NCBI GenBank assembly: GCA_964438735.1
Contig: CAYTLW010000005.1
Location: forward strand, 58,880 to 122,879
Source of the DNA: CAYTLW01 sp964438735
GTDB taxonomy: Bacteria > Myxococcota_A > UBA9042
Reading direction: 5' to 3'
DNA: 64,000 bases
The notes under the pieces were generated by a model. The model was not told where the DNA came from. It worked only from the letters and a program-made list of their open reading frames with translations, and did no database searches. This document shows positions 47,557 to 57,130 of this stretch, in pieces. The translations under genes and the position numbers were made by a program. Numbering within the stretch: the first letter of the stretch is position 1; the number at the start of each line of letters is the position of its first letter.

Positions 47557-49365
47557 TCATCGCTCGGTGGAGTAGCCGGGCGCCATCCGGGTTGTGCCCG
47601 GGAAGCGAGCCACCAGGTCGTGCAGGCCGAGCTTGGATTGCAGCGGAATGTGAACGGCCATCTCGAAGCGCCCTCGTGCGTCCGTCATCGCGGTGCCCAG
47701 CTGGATGCCCTTGGTGGGCTCCCTGGCATCCACCAGCCAGATCTCGATAGGCAGGGCGGCCAGCTTGCCGGCACCGCGCGCCAACAACGTGCCTCGAACG
47801 GACAGGGTCTCGCCGACATAAGCCAGGCGATCCTGTCGGTTCAGCTTCACGACTGTCGGCGTGCGATCGTCGTCGGCCCGCGGTTTCGAGGGGGCGCCAC
47901 CCGGTGGCGGGGGCGAGCGGCGCGCCGCCACCGCCATGGCCCGGCGTCGCAGCCAGGCCCGTCCCTGGGGTGATTTCCGTCGCGCGGCGGCGCTGCCTGG
48001 ATCGGGCTTGCCTGCTGGATTCGCCCGCGGTGGCCCCGGTTCTCCGGCACCTGTGCCGCTCACCGCCCCGACCATCTTGTTGGCCCCATGGATGGACTTG
48101 GCGCCGGCCCAGCTGGTGGCGTCCAGTCCGGCGCTGTCCTTTACCTGGGTGATGGCTCCGGCGTACGACTCTGGACGGGGCAGCGGGTCGTTATAGAGCG
48201 GTCGATGCAGGTGCTTGTTGTCGGCGCTCTCCAGGCGCAGGGTCTCGGCGCTGCCGCCCAGGTCGATCCGCTGCCAACCCCCTCGGCCGTCATTGCCGAT
48301 GACCCACGCTTCGACAAAGGCGTGGGCGTCGTTGACCACATAATGCGCCGGGATGCCCAGCGAGTGGGCCATGGCGACGAACGCCATCGACCGGTGGCGG
48401 CAGACTCCGCGGCGGGCGACCGTCAGGTCGGCCAGCACATTCTCCGCCCGACCGGCGGCGATCTCACCGGCCTCGAAGCCGCGATACCACGCCGTCAACT
48501 GGCGGATGTTATGGCGTCGATCCTGCCGGCGTGGATGCACGTCGAGCGCCGGCCAGAGCGCGCGCATCCTGGCCTGCAAGGAGGCCGGCAGGGCCGGCTT
48601 CCAGGGATCGTCTGTGGCCTGACCCGGACTCAGCGGCGCCGCGAAGTAGGCGCTCGGCGCGTCGACCAGGATGCGCAACATGGCGCCGCCGCTGCGCTTG
48701 GAGACCACCGACCAGTTGCCCGCTCGATCGCGGAAGAAGGTCATGGGCATGGGTGGACTGCTCTGCCAGCGGATCAATGCAGATTCCCCGGCCACCGACG
48801 GCAGGGGCGTGGGTTTGTTGGCGACCAGGTCCAGCGACAACCGGCCCCAGAACAGCTCGTGGCCTGGCCGCGCCGCTGCGCCCCGCGCTTGGAGTTGTCG
48901 GCGACCGACCCCGGAAGATTCGAAAGCGCCGTCCGCGGCGATCCGATCGAAGACCCGATCGCGCTTGAAGGGCATCACAGAGGGGTTGAAGACGACGCCA
49001 TAGCGCAGGTCTCGCTCGCCGCCGGTGCGCCTGTCGGGACGCACGCGATCGGGCGGCGCGCCCGGCGCTGCGGATGCGCCGTACATGGGAGGCGGCGGCG
49101 CGTTCGGCGTCGGTTCGGCGGGGCGCTCGATCCTGCCCGCGTTGGTGTCGATGGCTGCCGGTAGCCGATCCTGATGACCGCCGCCAGCGGGTACCACGCG
49201 ATCGCTGCGCGCCGGCTGACCGCCGCCCGGCGGTGGCTCGTGCAGGACCCGAGTCCGTCCGGCGGGCGGTCGTTTATCGTCCGCATCCGCCGCCGCCGGC
49301 ATGATCAGCACGCCGGCGAGCAGGCAGTACGTCCACGGCGACAGGGTGGGCCGGCTGGCGTTCAA
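47557..49365 (-). CDS. Secreted transglutaminase-like protein
   Basis: A 602-residue protein starting with TTG at 49365 behind GGAGAG. A signal peptide (YCLLAGVLIMPAAADA) suggests export. After a low-complexity Pro/Arg region, the transglutaminase core lies at about 320-400: Cys in RRGVCRHRSMAFVAMAH, His in NDAHAFVEAW, Asp in QRIDLGG, a complete triad. A Pro/Lys-rich spacer leads to a C-terminal beta domain (about 495-600, TLSVRGTLLARGAGKLAALP) resembling an Ig/carboxypeptidase-regulatory-like fold. Such proteins cleave or cross-link peptides; peptidoglycan stem peptides are possible given the neighbouring alr. Confidence 0.8.
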   Translation of the reverse strand: MNASRPTLSPWTYCLLAGVLIMPAAADADDKRPPAGRTRVLHEPPPGGGQPARSDRVVPAGGGHQDRLPAAIDTNAGRIERPAEPTPNAPPPPMYGASAAPGAPPDRVRPDRRTGGERDLRYGVVFNPSVMPFKRDRVFDRIAADGAFESSGVGRRQLQARGAAARPGHELFWGRLSLDLVANKPTPLPSVAGESALIRWQSSPPMPMTFFRDRAGNWSVVSKRSGGAMLRILVDAPSAYFAAPLSPGQATDDPWKPALPASLQARMRALWPALDVHPRRQDRRHNIRQLTAWYRGFEAGEIAAGRAENVLADLTVARRGVCRHRSMAFVAMAHSLGIPAHYVVNDAHAFVEAWVIGNDGRGGWQRIDLGGSAETLRLESADNKHLHRPLYNDPLPRPESYAGAITQVKDSAGLDATSWAGAKSIHGANKMVGAVSGTGAGEPGPPRANPAGKPDPGSAAARRKSPQGRAWLRRRAMAVAARRSPPPPGGAPSKPRADDDRTPTVVKLNRQDRLAYVGETLSVRGTLLARGAGKLAALPIEIWLVDAREPTKGIQLGTAMTDARGRFEMAVHIPLQSKLGLHDLVARFPGTTRMAPGYSTER

Positions 49366-49515
49366 ACGTCACTCTCCACGGTTGGCGGCAGCGCCCGTGC
49401 CGCCGCCAGCATGCCCGATGATGGCGGCAAGACCCCACCATGACCAGTGAGCGTCGGCTTTGCGTTGCCCGGTGTCGGGGTCGTCCGTATCCTCTGCGCC
49501 GCTTTGGAGTAGCCC

Positions 49516-51387
49516 ATGCGCATCGCCCGGATCATCCCCTCGCCGCCCGCCAGCCGTGACCGCACCGCGCGGCGCAGCAGCGGCAGGCACCTGTTTTGGA
49601 TCGGTCTGGGCGTCCTTTTCATTCCCGCGCTGATGGGTGCATCCCCCGGCCACGAGCGATGGCCCCTTACCGAGCAACAAGAAGCGGCCCTGCTGGACGA
49701 CCTGGTCGCCAACAGCCCCCATCGGCTGGCGCTCCAGGCGGCCGCAGCACTCTATGGCCCTGGCGAAGAGACCGTTCAGCAGACGGTGAATCCCCTGGCT
49801 CCGCCACCACCACCGCCCAAAGCCTGGCCAGCCAAGAAGGGCCGCCGGGTGTACGGCTTCCTGCCCTACTGGATCGGCTCCGGCAACGTCTTCCACTGGC
49901 AGGAGTTGACGCAACTGGCCTATTTTGCCGCCGAATTGAAGAGCAATGGCACCTTCGGCAGCCTGCACGGCTGGGGTGGTAGCTCCGCCAAGAAGCTGAT
50001 CGCGCTGGCCCACAAACATGGCGTACAGGTCCCGTTGACCATCACCCTGTTCTCCAAGAGCGGCATCAGCGCAGTGCTGGCCACGGCGTCCAAGCGGACC
50101 GCACTGATCAAGAAGATCACCGACCTGGTGATCTCGGGCGGCGGCGACGGCGTCAACATCGACTTCGAGGGCCTGCAGAAGGCCGATCGCGATGAGATGA
50201 AAGCGTTCATCGCCGAGCTCGACGTGACCATGAAGAAGAAGCTGCCCGGCGCGGATGTGACCCTGGCTACGCCCGCCGTGGACTGGTCGGGCGCCTGGGA
50301 CTACGACTACCTGGCCGAACATTCGGACGGCCTGTTCGTGATGGCCTACGGTCTTCACTGGAAGGGCAGCAACCCAGGCCCTCAGTTGCCCATGGCCAAG
50401 GATCCGCCCTGGACTCACAAGACGTTGCCGTGGGTGGTGGACGACTACTTCCAGTGGGGTAAGGCCAAGAACAAGCATAAGTTCATCATCGGCCTGCCCC
50501 TCTACGGCAACCAGTGGCCCTCTGCCAGCAACAAGGTGGGCGCCAAGAAGCTGGCCAATGGCAAGGCCGTCACCATGGAGTCGGCGTGGGCAGCGGCGGC
50601 TGGTAAAGGCGGCTGGAAGTACGATCCAGGCTCCAAGAGCGCCTGGTATACCTGGCTGTCGGGCGGCACCTGGCAACAGGTCTGGGTGGAGACGCCCAAT
50701 ACCTTCGCCTTTCGCACCGAGTACCTGGACAAACGGGATGTGCAGCTGGGCCTGTGGGCGCTGGGCTACGCCGACAAGATGACCAAGGTGTGGAAGTCCA
50801 TCGCCGACTACCAGGCCAAAGGCAAGACGGTCGATCCCGGCCCAGACGCTGGGGGCACCGACGCTGGGGGCACCGACGCTGGGGGCACCGACGCTGGCGG
50901 AGCGGATGCCGGCGGCGCGCCGGATGCAGGCAGCAAGCCCGATGCCGGCGGCTCTGTGGACGCAGGGAAGCCGCCCAAAGACAGCGGCAGCAAGGACACT
51001 GGCAGTCAGGACAGCGGCAAGATCGATTCTGGTGGCCCCGCTGGCGACGACGCGAATCCAGCGGCCGATCAGGGCGCCCCTGGTGCTGACGCCGCTGTGA
51101 CCGGCCCGGACAGCGGCGCTGCGGGTCCGGACGTGACCCAGCCCGAGCCAGACGCGGCTGCACATTCGGGCGTCGACAGTGAGGGCAGGCGCTCGCCCAC
51201 CGACATAGCCGTGGACGCCGCCGCGCCCGATGTAGGCGGCCCCGTTCCGGTCATGCACGCTGCCGCGCCGGGCTCTGGTTGCAGCGCGCAACCGGATGGC
51301 CCGCGTGGGCCCCCGGCGGCATTTGCGCTGCTCTTGCTTGCCGTCGCCTTGACGTGGGGTCGTCGCGCAGCCGCCCAGCGGCGCTAG
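49516..51387 (+). CDS. GH18-family glycosidase with MYXO-CTERM tail
   Basis: A 623-residue protein preceded by GGAG. Arg-rich signal segment and helix (HLFWIGLGVLFIPALMG), then a GH18 barrel (about 110-430). The active-site strand is DGVNIDFEG with catalytic Glu218 and Asp216; the first inner Asp is Asn214, as in YaaH-like members that act on peptidoglycan or related polymers. FVMAYGLHWKG and YGNQWP are other barrel motifs. A DAGGT-type tandem repeat and an Asp/Ser/Gly-rich tail follow, then GSGCSAQPDG, a hydrophobic helix and Arg residues, a MYXO-CTERM signal. It is predicted to be surface-exposed or released by processing. Four bases overlap the convergent radical SAM gene. Confidence 0.85.
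   Translation: MRIARIIPSPPASRDRTARRSSGRHLFWIGLGVLFIPALMGASPGHERWPLTEQQEAALLDDLVANSPHRLALQAAAALYGPGEETVQQTVNPLAPPPPPPKAWPAKKGRRVYGFLPYWIGSGNVFHWQELTQLAYFAAELKSNGTFGSLHGWGGSSAKKLIALAHKHGVQVPLTITLFSKSGISAVLATASKRTALIKKITDLVISGGGDGVNIDFEGLQKADRDEMKAFIAELDVTMKKKLPGADVTLATPAVDWSGAWDYDYLAEHSDGLFVMAYGLHWKGSNPGPQLPMAKDPPWTHKTLPWVVDDYFQWGKAKNKHKFIIGLPLYGNQWPSASNKVGAKKLANGKAVTMESAWAAAAGKGGWKYDPGSKSAWYTWLSGGTWQQVWVETPNTFAFRTEYLDKRDVQLGLWALGYADKMTKVWKSIADYQAKGKTVDPGPDAGGTDAGGTDAGGTDAGGADAGGAPDAGSKPDAGGSVDAGKPPKDSGSKDTGSQDSGKIDSGGPAGDDANPAADQGAPGADAAVTGPDSGAAGPDVTQPEPDAAAHSGVDSEGRRSPTDIAVDAAAPDVGGPVPVMHAAAPGSGCSAQPDGPRGPPAAFALLLLAVALTWGRRAAAQRR
50845..50894 (+). repeat. 15-bp tandem repeat within the glycosidase gene
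   Basis: The unit gacgctgggggcacc occurs three times in perfect register (50845-50859, 50860-50874, 50875-50889), with a degenerate fourth copy after it. Each encodes Asp-Ala-Gly-Gly-Thr in the linker between the barrel and the C-terminal anchor. The copy number could vary by slippage. Confidence 0.9.
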
Positions 51388-52484
51388 CGCAACCCGTCTC
51401 TGCCCACGGGTGCAAAGGGCTCCAGCCCGAAGCGTCGCTCCACCTCTCGATAGATGCCGGTGCAGACCGCGTCGTGGCCGCATTGGGCACACGATGGCGG
51501 CTTGAACCAGTACTCGCCGTGGCTGTAGGCGACGCGCTCACCGGTGGCCACCTCGACGGAGAAGTCATCGAGGTAGTAGTCCACATTCCACGGCACGAGG
51601 TCGGGCGCCAGGCAGGCCTGCACATTGCGGATACCGACGGCGAGGCCCAGAGACTCGGCGCGATGCACCAGGGGGCGCAGCAGTGGCGCGGCCTCGGCAG
51701 GCCCCAGCAACAGCTGATCGGCATGGCGCAACGCATCGCCGATGGGCTTGACCACCGCCATGAGCCACGGCGGGGGCGTCGCCCGACCCTGGGCCGCCGA
51801 GCGGCTTGCCAGGTCGTCGGCCAGGTCGCCCAGACCGGGGGCGTTCAACCGTGTCACGGCGGTATACACGTAGACCTGCAGGTCGGTGCGGGCCAGGGCC
51901 GCGTCCAGTCCGCGCAGCTGGCGTTCGAGGCGGCCGGTGGTCCGACCGATGCGATCGTGGGTCGCCGAATCCACCGTATCGATCGAGACATGCAGCGTGC
52001 GCACGCCAGCGTCGGCCAGCCGATCGACGAAGCCCGGCTCGGCCAGCTTCTGACCGTTGGTCATGATGATGTGGCGATCGGGCAGCGCGGCCTCGCGCAA
52101 CATCGACATCACTTCGTTCAGCTGCGGATGAATGGTCGGCTCGCCGCCGATCAGGATCGCCCGATCGCACCCCGCCGCCTGGCCGGCGGCGATGATGGCA
52201 GGCACCTGGTGCGCCGGCGTGAAGCCCTGCGCGTCCTCGTGCGGGGGCACCGCGCAGTACATGCAGGCGGCGTTGCACGGCCGTCCCAGGTCGACGTAGA
52301 ACGCAGGCGTCAGCCAGTCGGCGAGCTGTTGCAGACCGGGCCGAGGCGCTTGCAGCACCGCATCCTGGCGGCGGCCATGCACATCTGCGACGGGCCGACC
52401 GACGTAGCGTCGCTGACGCGCCGGCACCTTGGGCCTGGGCCGGTGGCTGGGATCGGGCGCTTGTTCTGGTGGGTCCGTATTCAC
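51384..52484 (-). CDS. Radical SAM protein with C-terminal cysteine cluster
   Basis: The start is taken as GTG at 52484, 31 bases after the stop of the upstream kinase gene; a longer frame would overlap that gene. No strong ribosome site is seen. The 366-residue product has the [4Fe-4S] motif CNAACMYC (Cys70, 74, 77), then GGEPTIHP and the HVSIDTVDSATHD strand. The C-terminal SCAQCGHDAVCTGIYREVER suggests a second cluster, as in SPASM/Twitch enzymes. Peptide or cofactor modification is possible, but no precursor peptide gene is apparent. Confidence 0.8.
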   Translation of the reverse strand: MNTDPPEQAPDPSHRPRPKVPARQRRYVGRPVADVHGRRQDAVLQAPRPGLQQLADWLTPAFYVDLGRPCNAACMYCAVPPHEDAQGFTPAHQVPAIIAAGQAAGCDRAILIGGEPTIHPQLNEVMSMLREAALPDRHIIMTNGQKLAEPGFVDRLADAGVRTLHVSIDTVDSATHDRIGRTTGRLERQLRGLDAALARTDLQVYVYTAVTRLNAPGLGDLADDLASRSAAQGRATPPPWLMAVVKPIGDALRHADQLLLGPAEAAPLLRPLVHRAESLGLAVGIRNVQACLAPDLVPWNVDYYLDDFSVEVATGERVAYSHGEYWFKPPSCAQCGHDAVCTGIYREVERRFGLEPFAPVGRDGLR

Positions 52485-52515
52485 CGGCTCAGGGTAGTCC
52501 AGCGGTGCACCGCGG

Positions 52516-55500
52516 TCACGCGCGAGCGGGTGCCAATGGCTGGATGCAGGTCGCCAGCACACGCATGGCCGCGCGCAGTTCGCTGGAATCGGCCGCCGGC
52601 GCCTCGCCCGGCCCGGCGTCATCGCCCTCGGGTTTCGGCGGCGTCGTGGCCTCCAGCAGGCGCTGTTCCGCGCGACCAATCAGGGCTCTGCCGGTCGCAC
52701 CGCCGGCCCGATGTCCGCGCAGGGCCTCGCAGCTGCCGCGGAAGAGGCGCACGATCAAGCCGGCCAGTGGATCTGCCTGGCTGGCGGCGATCTCCTTGGC
52801 CTGGCTGAGCGCCTGTTCGGCGGCGCGTGCGTCGCCCTGGTGCATGAAGACGACCGCCCGACTGCCCAGGAACATGGCCCGGAGGCGTCGCTCGCCGATC
52901 TCTTCGAAGCAGCGCAATGCGTCGTCCAGGTGACCACCCGCGATGTCAAAATCGCCCGACTCCAGCATGTGCCAGGCCAGCAGGCCCTCGGAGTAGGCCA
53001 GGCGGAAGCTGGCCCCGACCTCGCGCAACATCTTCACGCCGCGCTCCAACAGCGATCGGCCAGCCTGCAGGTCGCCGCGCTCCAGGCGGGCCAGGCCCAG
53101 CCGCGTGCGGTGGATGGCCGCACCCAGCCGATCCCCTTGCCGGGTCGCCAGGTCGAGCGCCTCGTGGAAGAGCGCCTCCGCGGCGTCGTGTTCGCCCCGG
53201 TCCGCATGATGAAGACCCACGTTACCCAGGGTCATGGCCACAGCCACCTGGTCGCCCAGCTGCCGGGCCGCCGCCGCGGCCGCTCGAATGCAGCGCGAAC
53301 CCACGTCACGCCGGCCGGCGTCATAATGCGCGCAGCCGATCAGGTTGAGGTCGCGCATCTCGAGGACGAGGTTGCCCTGCTGGCGTGCCATCTGGGCCGA
53401 CCTGGCCGCCGCTTCGATCGCGCGCTGTGGATCACCAGCCACCCTGTGCACGTAGCCCAATCGGCACAGGGCCAGCGCTTCAGCCGCAGGATCTCCCGTG
53501 TCCCGGGCGATCTCGATGGCCGCCTGGGCGTCGGCCAACCCGGGCTCCACCCGTCCCATCCGAGCGCGCAACTCGGCCCGCGCCGACAGGGCGCTGGCCA
53601 GGGTCGCACGTTCGACATCCCGACCCTCGGCGGCGGCCAGGGCCTCGTCCAGGAGGCGGGCCGCGGTCGCCATGGGGCCGCGCTCGGTCAGCAGGGGCAA
53701 CAGCGCCACGGCGATGCGCAGGGCGGTCTTGATGCCCGAAGCCGGCGCCGGCCTGCCGGCCAGGGCCCGGGCGTGCACCGCGCGCAGGTTGTCCAGTTCC
53801 ATGGCCAGGCTGCGGCGCGCCGCCAGCCCGTGATGGGAGGCCAGTTGATCGCTCCACATCTCGGCCTGGGCCACGTACCAGTCACCGTGTCGGCCAGATG
53901 CGGCCACCAGGGTCGCCACGTCCGCCTTGCCGGCGCCGAAGACTCGGATGCTCTCGAACAAGCCAAAGCGCAGCTCGCCGTCCTGGTCTCGAAGTTCGGC
54001 GACCCGCAGCATGGAGCGATCGCGCAGCCCTTCGATGGCGTCGATCACCGCCGGCGACTCTGCGTGGCCCGACAGGTCGACGATGGTCTCCGCCGCCTCG
54101 ATGGAGAAGCCGCCCCGAAACACGGCGACCTGGCACAGGGCGTCTTGCTCCCAGGCCGATAGCTGGGTCCAGGACCACTCGATGGCGTCGCGCAGGGTCG
54201 CCATCCGGCCGCGCTTCTGGCGCCCGCCTCGCAGCACCTCGAATCGTCGGCTCAGACGCGACAACAGGCCGCTCGGGCTGAGCACCGCCATGCGAGAGGC
54301 AGCCAGCTCGATGGCCAGCGGGATGCCCTCCAGCTGCCGGGCGATGCGCGCCACCGTCTTCAGCTCCTGCGCGGTAGGTCGCCAGCCAGCGCGCACGCCG
54401 CGCGCCCGCTCGACGAAGAGCTCCACGGCTTCGCTATCCGCCACGCTCCGGCGTCGGCCGGGCAGGGCCAGGGGCTCCACCTCGATGGCCACCTCTCCCT
54501 CGAGTCGCAGGCGGCTGCGCGAGGTCACCAGCAGGCGCAGCTCCGGCGCGCGATCCAGCCAGGTGCCGATCATCGCTTCAGCGTCCGAGACCAGCAGATC
54601 GAAATCGTCGAGTAGCAACAGCATTGGCGGTCGACCGGACAGCGCCACCCCCAACTGTTCGATCGCCTGGCGACCGTCGGAGGCGCCGACCAACGGCACG
54701 CCCAGCTCGGTGGCCACGGCACCGGTGGCGGCCTCGACACCGTCCACCTCACCCAACGCACACCGCCACACGCCGCCCTGGGCCGCCCTTTGCGGTGCCT
54801 GCCGCCGGGCATACTCCAGCGCGACCCGGCTTTTGCCGATGCCTGCCGTGCCGATCACGGTGACCAGGCGGGCTCCGCCATCGAAGTGCTGCTCGATCGT
54901 CGCCAGTTCAGCCTGCCGGCCAACAAATGTATCCACCGCCCGCGGCAGGTTGTCGGTGGCCGCCGTGATCGTCGAACTGGAGGGTCGACGCACCGCAGGC
55001 GACGAGCGCTGGGGAGACGGCGAGGGCGCGGCCTGGCGTCGCCCCCCGCTGGATGGCGGCCGGTTGCCACTGGCGGCGCCTCGTCCTCCTCCCCTGCCGG
55101 TACGCAGCCGTCGGTCGAGCCGCGCCGATGGGCAGAGATCGCTGGCTTCGTCGCGAATCCAGCGTGCCAGCATCGCCGGCCCGGCATCGCTCTTGACCTC
55201 TTGCAGCCAGACGTCCAACTCCTGGGCCAGCGCGCCTGCGGTGATCTGTCGTTCGGCGGCTGGCTTGCGCAGGGCCTGCATGACGATGCGATCGAGAATG
55301 GGGGGCACGGACGGGTTGGCGGCTGACGGGGGTTCGGGCTGCTCGTGCACGATCCGGCGCATGACCGCGTGTCGGCTCAGGCCCAGGTAGAGGCGCGTGC
55401 GTGCCAGCAGCTCGTAAAGCACCACGCCCAAACCGAAGATGTCGGCCCGGTGGTCCAGGTCGACGCCGGTGATCTGTTCCGGCGAGAGGTACCCAGGTTT

Positions 55501-56085
55501 GCCCTTGATGATGCCCGTTCTGGTGGTCTCTGCGCGATTCCTGGCCCGTGCCAGGCCGAAGTCGGCCACCTTCACGTCGCCGTGAATCGAAAGCAGGATA
55601 TTGTCCGGCGCCACGTCGCGATGAACCAGGTGCAGGGCCTCGCCGCTGACCGGATCCTCCAAGCCATGGGCGTGATGCAGCCCTTCGGCGGCCCGGGCGA
55701 CGACCCACGTGGCCAGGTCCAGTGGTAGGGGCCGTGCCACGTCGACGCCGCGCGCGTGCAGATTCCACAGATCGAGCCCGTCGACGAACTCCATGGCGAT
55801 GAAATAGGTCTCGTCCACACGCCCCAGGTCCAGCACCTGGACGATGTTTGGATGCTGTAGCAACGAGGCGATCCGGGCCTCGTCCAGGAACATGCGTACC
55901 GAGCTGGCCTCTGCAGCGATCTCGGGCAGCAGCCGCTTGATGGCCACTTCACGCGAGAACCCCGCGACTCCGACCCGACGGGCGAGAAAGAGTTCGGCCA
56001 TGCCGCCCGTCGCCAACGGACAGACCAATTCGTACGAGCCGTACCGCCGCGCGTCCAATGTGGCCTCCATGGCATGGTATCGCAT
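52516..56085 (-). CDS. Ser/Thr kinase fused to a STAND (NB-ARC-like) ATPase and TPR-type repeats
   Basis: A 1189-residue protein; ATG at 56085 has GAGGCG upstream, and ATG 56070 is alternative. The Hanks kinase (about 15-285) has PLATGGMAELFLA, Lys50 in VAIKRLL, VHRDVAPDNILL, VADFGLARA and GYLSPEQITG. A Pro/Ser/Arg-rich linker follows. The STAND ATPase (about 385-690) has FVGRQAELATIEQHF, P-loop TVIGTAGIGKSRVA, Walker B MLLLLDDFDLL and LEGIPLAIELAASR, as in LuxR/MalT-type regulators. The remainder is helical repeats rich in Ala/Leu/Arg, TPR-like (ALCRLGYVHRVAGDPQRAIE). It probably links a sensed ligand or protein to kinase output. Divergent from the epimerase-like gene. Confidence 0.9.
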   Translation of the reverse strand: MRYHAMEATLDARRYGSYELVCPLATGGMAELFLARRVGVAGFSREVAIKRLLPEIAAEASSVRMFLDEARIASLLQHPNIVQVLDLGRVDETYFIAMEFVDGLDLWNLHARGVDVARPLPLDLATWVVARAAEGLHHAHGLEDPVSGEALHLVHRDVAPDNILLSIHGDVKVADFGLARARNRAETTRTGIIKGKPGYLSPEQITGVDLDHRADIFGLGVVLYELLARTRLYLGLSRHAVMRRIVHEQPEPPSAANPSVPPILDRIVMQALRKPAAERQITAGALAQELDVWLQEVKSDAGPAMLARWIRDEASDLCPSARLDRRLRTGRGGGRGAASGNRPPSSGGRRQAAPSPSPQRSSPAVRRPSSSTITAATDNLPRAVDTFVGRQAELATIEQHFDGGARLVTVIGTAGIGKSRVALEYARRQAPQRAAQGGVWRCALGEVDGVEAATGAVATELGVPLVGASDGRQAIEQLGVALSGRPPMLLLLDDFDLLVSDAEAMIGTWLDRAPELRLLVTSRSRLRLEGEVAIEVEPLALPGRRRSVADSEAVELFVERARGVRAGWRPTAQELKTVARIARQLEGIPLAIELAASRMAVLSPSGLLSRLSRRFEVLRGGRQKRGRMATLRDAIEWSWTQLSAWEQDALCQVAVFRGGFSIEAAETIVDLSGHAESPAVIDAIEGLRDRSMLRVAELRDQDGELRFGLFESIRVFGAGKADVATLVAASGRHGDWYVAQAEMWSDQLASHHGLAARRSLAMELDNLRAVHARALAGRPAPASGIKTALRIAVALLPLLTERGPMATAARLLDEALAAAEGRDVERATLASALSARAELRARMGRVEPGLADAQAAIEIARDTGDPAAEALALCRLGYVHRVAGDPQRAIEAAARSAQMARQQGNLVLEMRDLNLIGCAHYDAGRRDVGSRCIRAAAAAARQLGDQVAVAMTLGNVGLHHADRGEHDAAEALFHEALDLATRQGDRLGAAIHRTRLGLARLERGDLQAGRSLLERGVKMLREVGASFRLAYSEGLLAWHMLESGDFDIAGGHLDDALRCFEEIGERRLRAMFLGSRAVVFMHQGDARAAEQALSQAKEIAASQADPLAGLIVRLFRGSCEALRGHRAGGATGRALIGRAEQRLLEATTPPKPEGDDAGPGEAPAADSSELRAAMRVLATCIQPLAPARA

Positions 56086-56203
56086 GAGGGCGCCTCGGGT
56101 TGCAACGCGATTTCGGGGCTCGATTCGGGTAGGCGCCGGCCGCCCATGGCCCCTTCAGTCTCCCTCACTTGTGGCCCGGCTGTGGCGCGGCCACACTGGC
56201 CCC

Positions 56204-57088
56204 ATGGAGGAGACCAGGACCAACAAGTGGGCGATCATCGGTGCGACCGGTCGCCTGGGCCGCTCACTCTGCCGAGCGCTGGGCCACGAGCGCGTGCGCG
56301 GCATGGCCCGTCAGGCCCCGGCGGAGTCGCAGTCTTTTGAACGCTTCGTGGCCGCGGACCGGCGCGATCCCGGGGCGCTGTCGGACCTGATGCAGGGGGC
56401 CGACCTGATCGTCGACCTCTGTGCTCAGGACGCCTCGGATGCCGCCCCCCTGATCGAGGCCATGCTCGGTTGTCAGTCGCCGCCGCGCCGCCTGATCTTC
56501 GCCTCATCGCTGGCCGAACGTGCCGTGACGCGTTGGGTCGAGCCCGAAGCAGACATGGGCGCCGATCCACCGCTGGAGGATGAGTACGGCCTCGGTAAGC
56601 GCGCTGCCCGGCTGGCCTACCAATCGCAGCTCTCCGTACCGGTGCTGACCCTGCTCCTGCCGCAGCTGCTCAGCGAGGACGATCCCGACGCCCGCGAGCG
56701 GCGCTACCTGGACGATGCCCGTAGTCTGGGCATGGCGTTGCTGCCAGGAACTGGTCGACAACATCCGGCCCTGGCGACCACCGCGGGCGTCGCGGACGCG
56801 ATCGTGGCGTTGGCAGCCCACCCCGGCGCAGCCGACGAGGTGCTGCATCTGGTCCCACCGACCGGACCCGACGTGATCACCCTGGTCGAGGCGCTGTTGA
56901 CGGGTGCCGGCCTGCCGACGGCCTGGCAGAGACACGACGATTCGACGTGGCGCGGCCCTCATAGCGGCGCCGATGAGCGGGTGAATGACGGTCGCTTCAG
57001 AGAGTTGCTGCCAGGCTTCGAGTGGCCCGATCCCAGGGCTGCCATGGCCGCTCTGGGCGCGTTTCTGGCCGCGTCATCGCCGCACTGA
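56204..57088 (+). CDS. NAD(P)-binding epimerase/dehydratase-like protein
   Basis: A 294-residue Rossmann-fold protein with IIGATGRLGRSLCRAL at the N-terminus. A conserved 'DLIVDLCAQDAS' and 'LIFASSLAER' strand resemble extended SDRs. An EYGLGKRAARLAYQ segment carries a Tyr-x3-Lys-like pair in the correct region. The C-terminus is shorter than in sugar epimerases. Substrate is unknown. The start lacks a visible ribosome-binding site, so translation may start slightly elsewhere. Confidence 0.75.
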   Translation: MEETRTNKWAIIGATGRLGRSLCRALGHERVRGMARQAPAESQSFERFVAADRRDPGALSDLMQGADLIVDLCAQDASDAAPLIEAMLGCQSPPRRLIFASSLAERAVTRWVEPEADMGADPPLEDEYGLGKRAARLAYQSQLSVPVLTLLLPQLLSEDDPDARERRYLDDARSLGMALLPGTGRQHPALATTAGVADAIVALAAHPGAADEVLHLVPPTGPDVITLVEALLTGAGLPTAWQRHDDSTWRGPHSGADERVNDGRFRELLPGFEWPDPRAAMAALGAFLAASSPH

Positions 57089-57130
57089 TCTGGTGTCGCC
57101 GGACACTATCAGCGCCGCCGGACGCCCCCG

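Noticed and set aside
50845..50894. Possible CRISPR or regulatory repeat
   Set aside because: The repeats are directly adjacent, 15 bp, in frame and encode a protein linker; no spacers are present.
52711..54162. A plus-strand open frame of 483 codons opposite the second kinase-ATPase
   Set aside because: Product is Gln/His/Arg-rich with no conserved pattern and lies opposite the TPR-like repeats.
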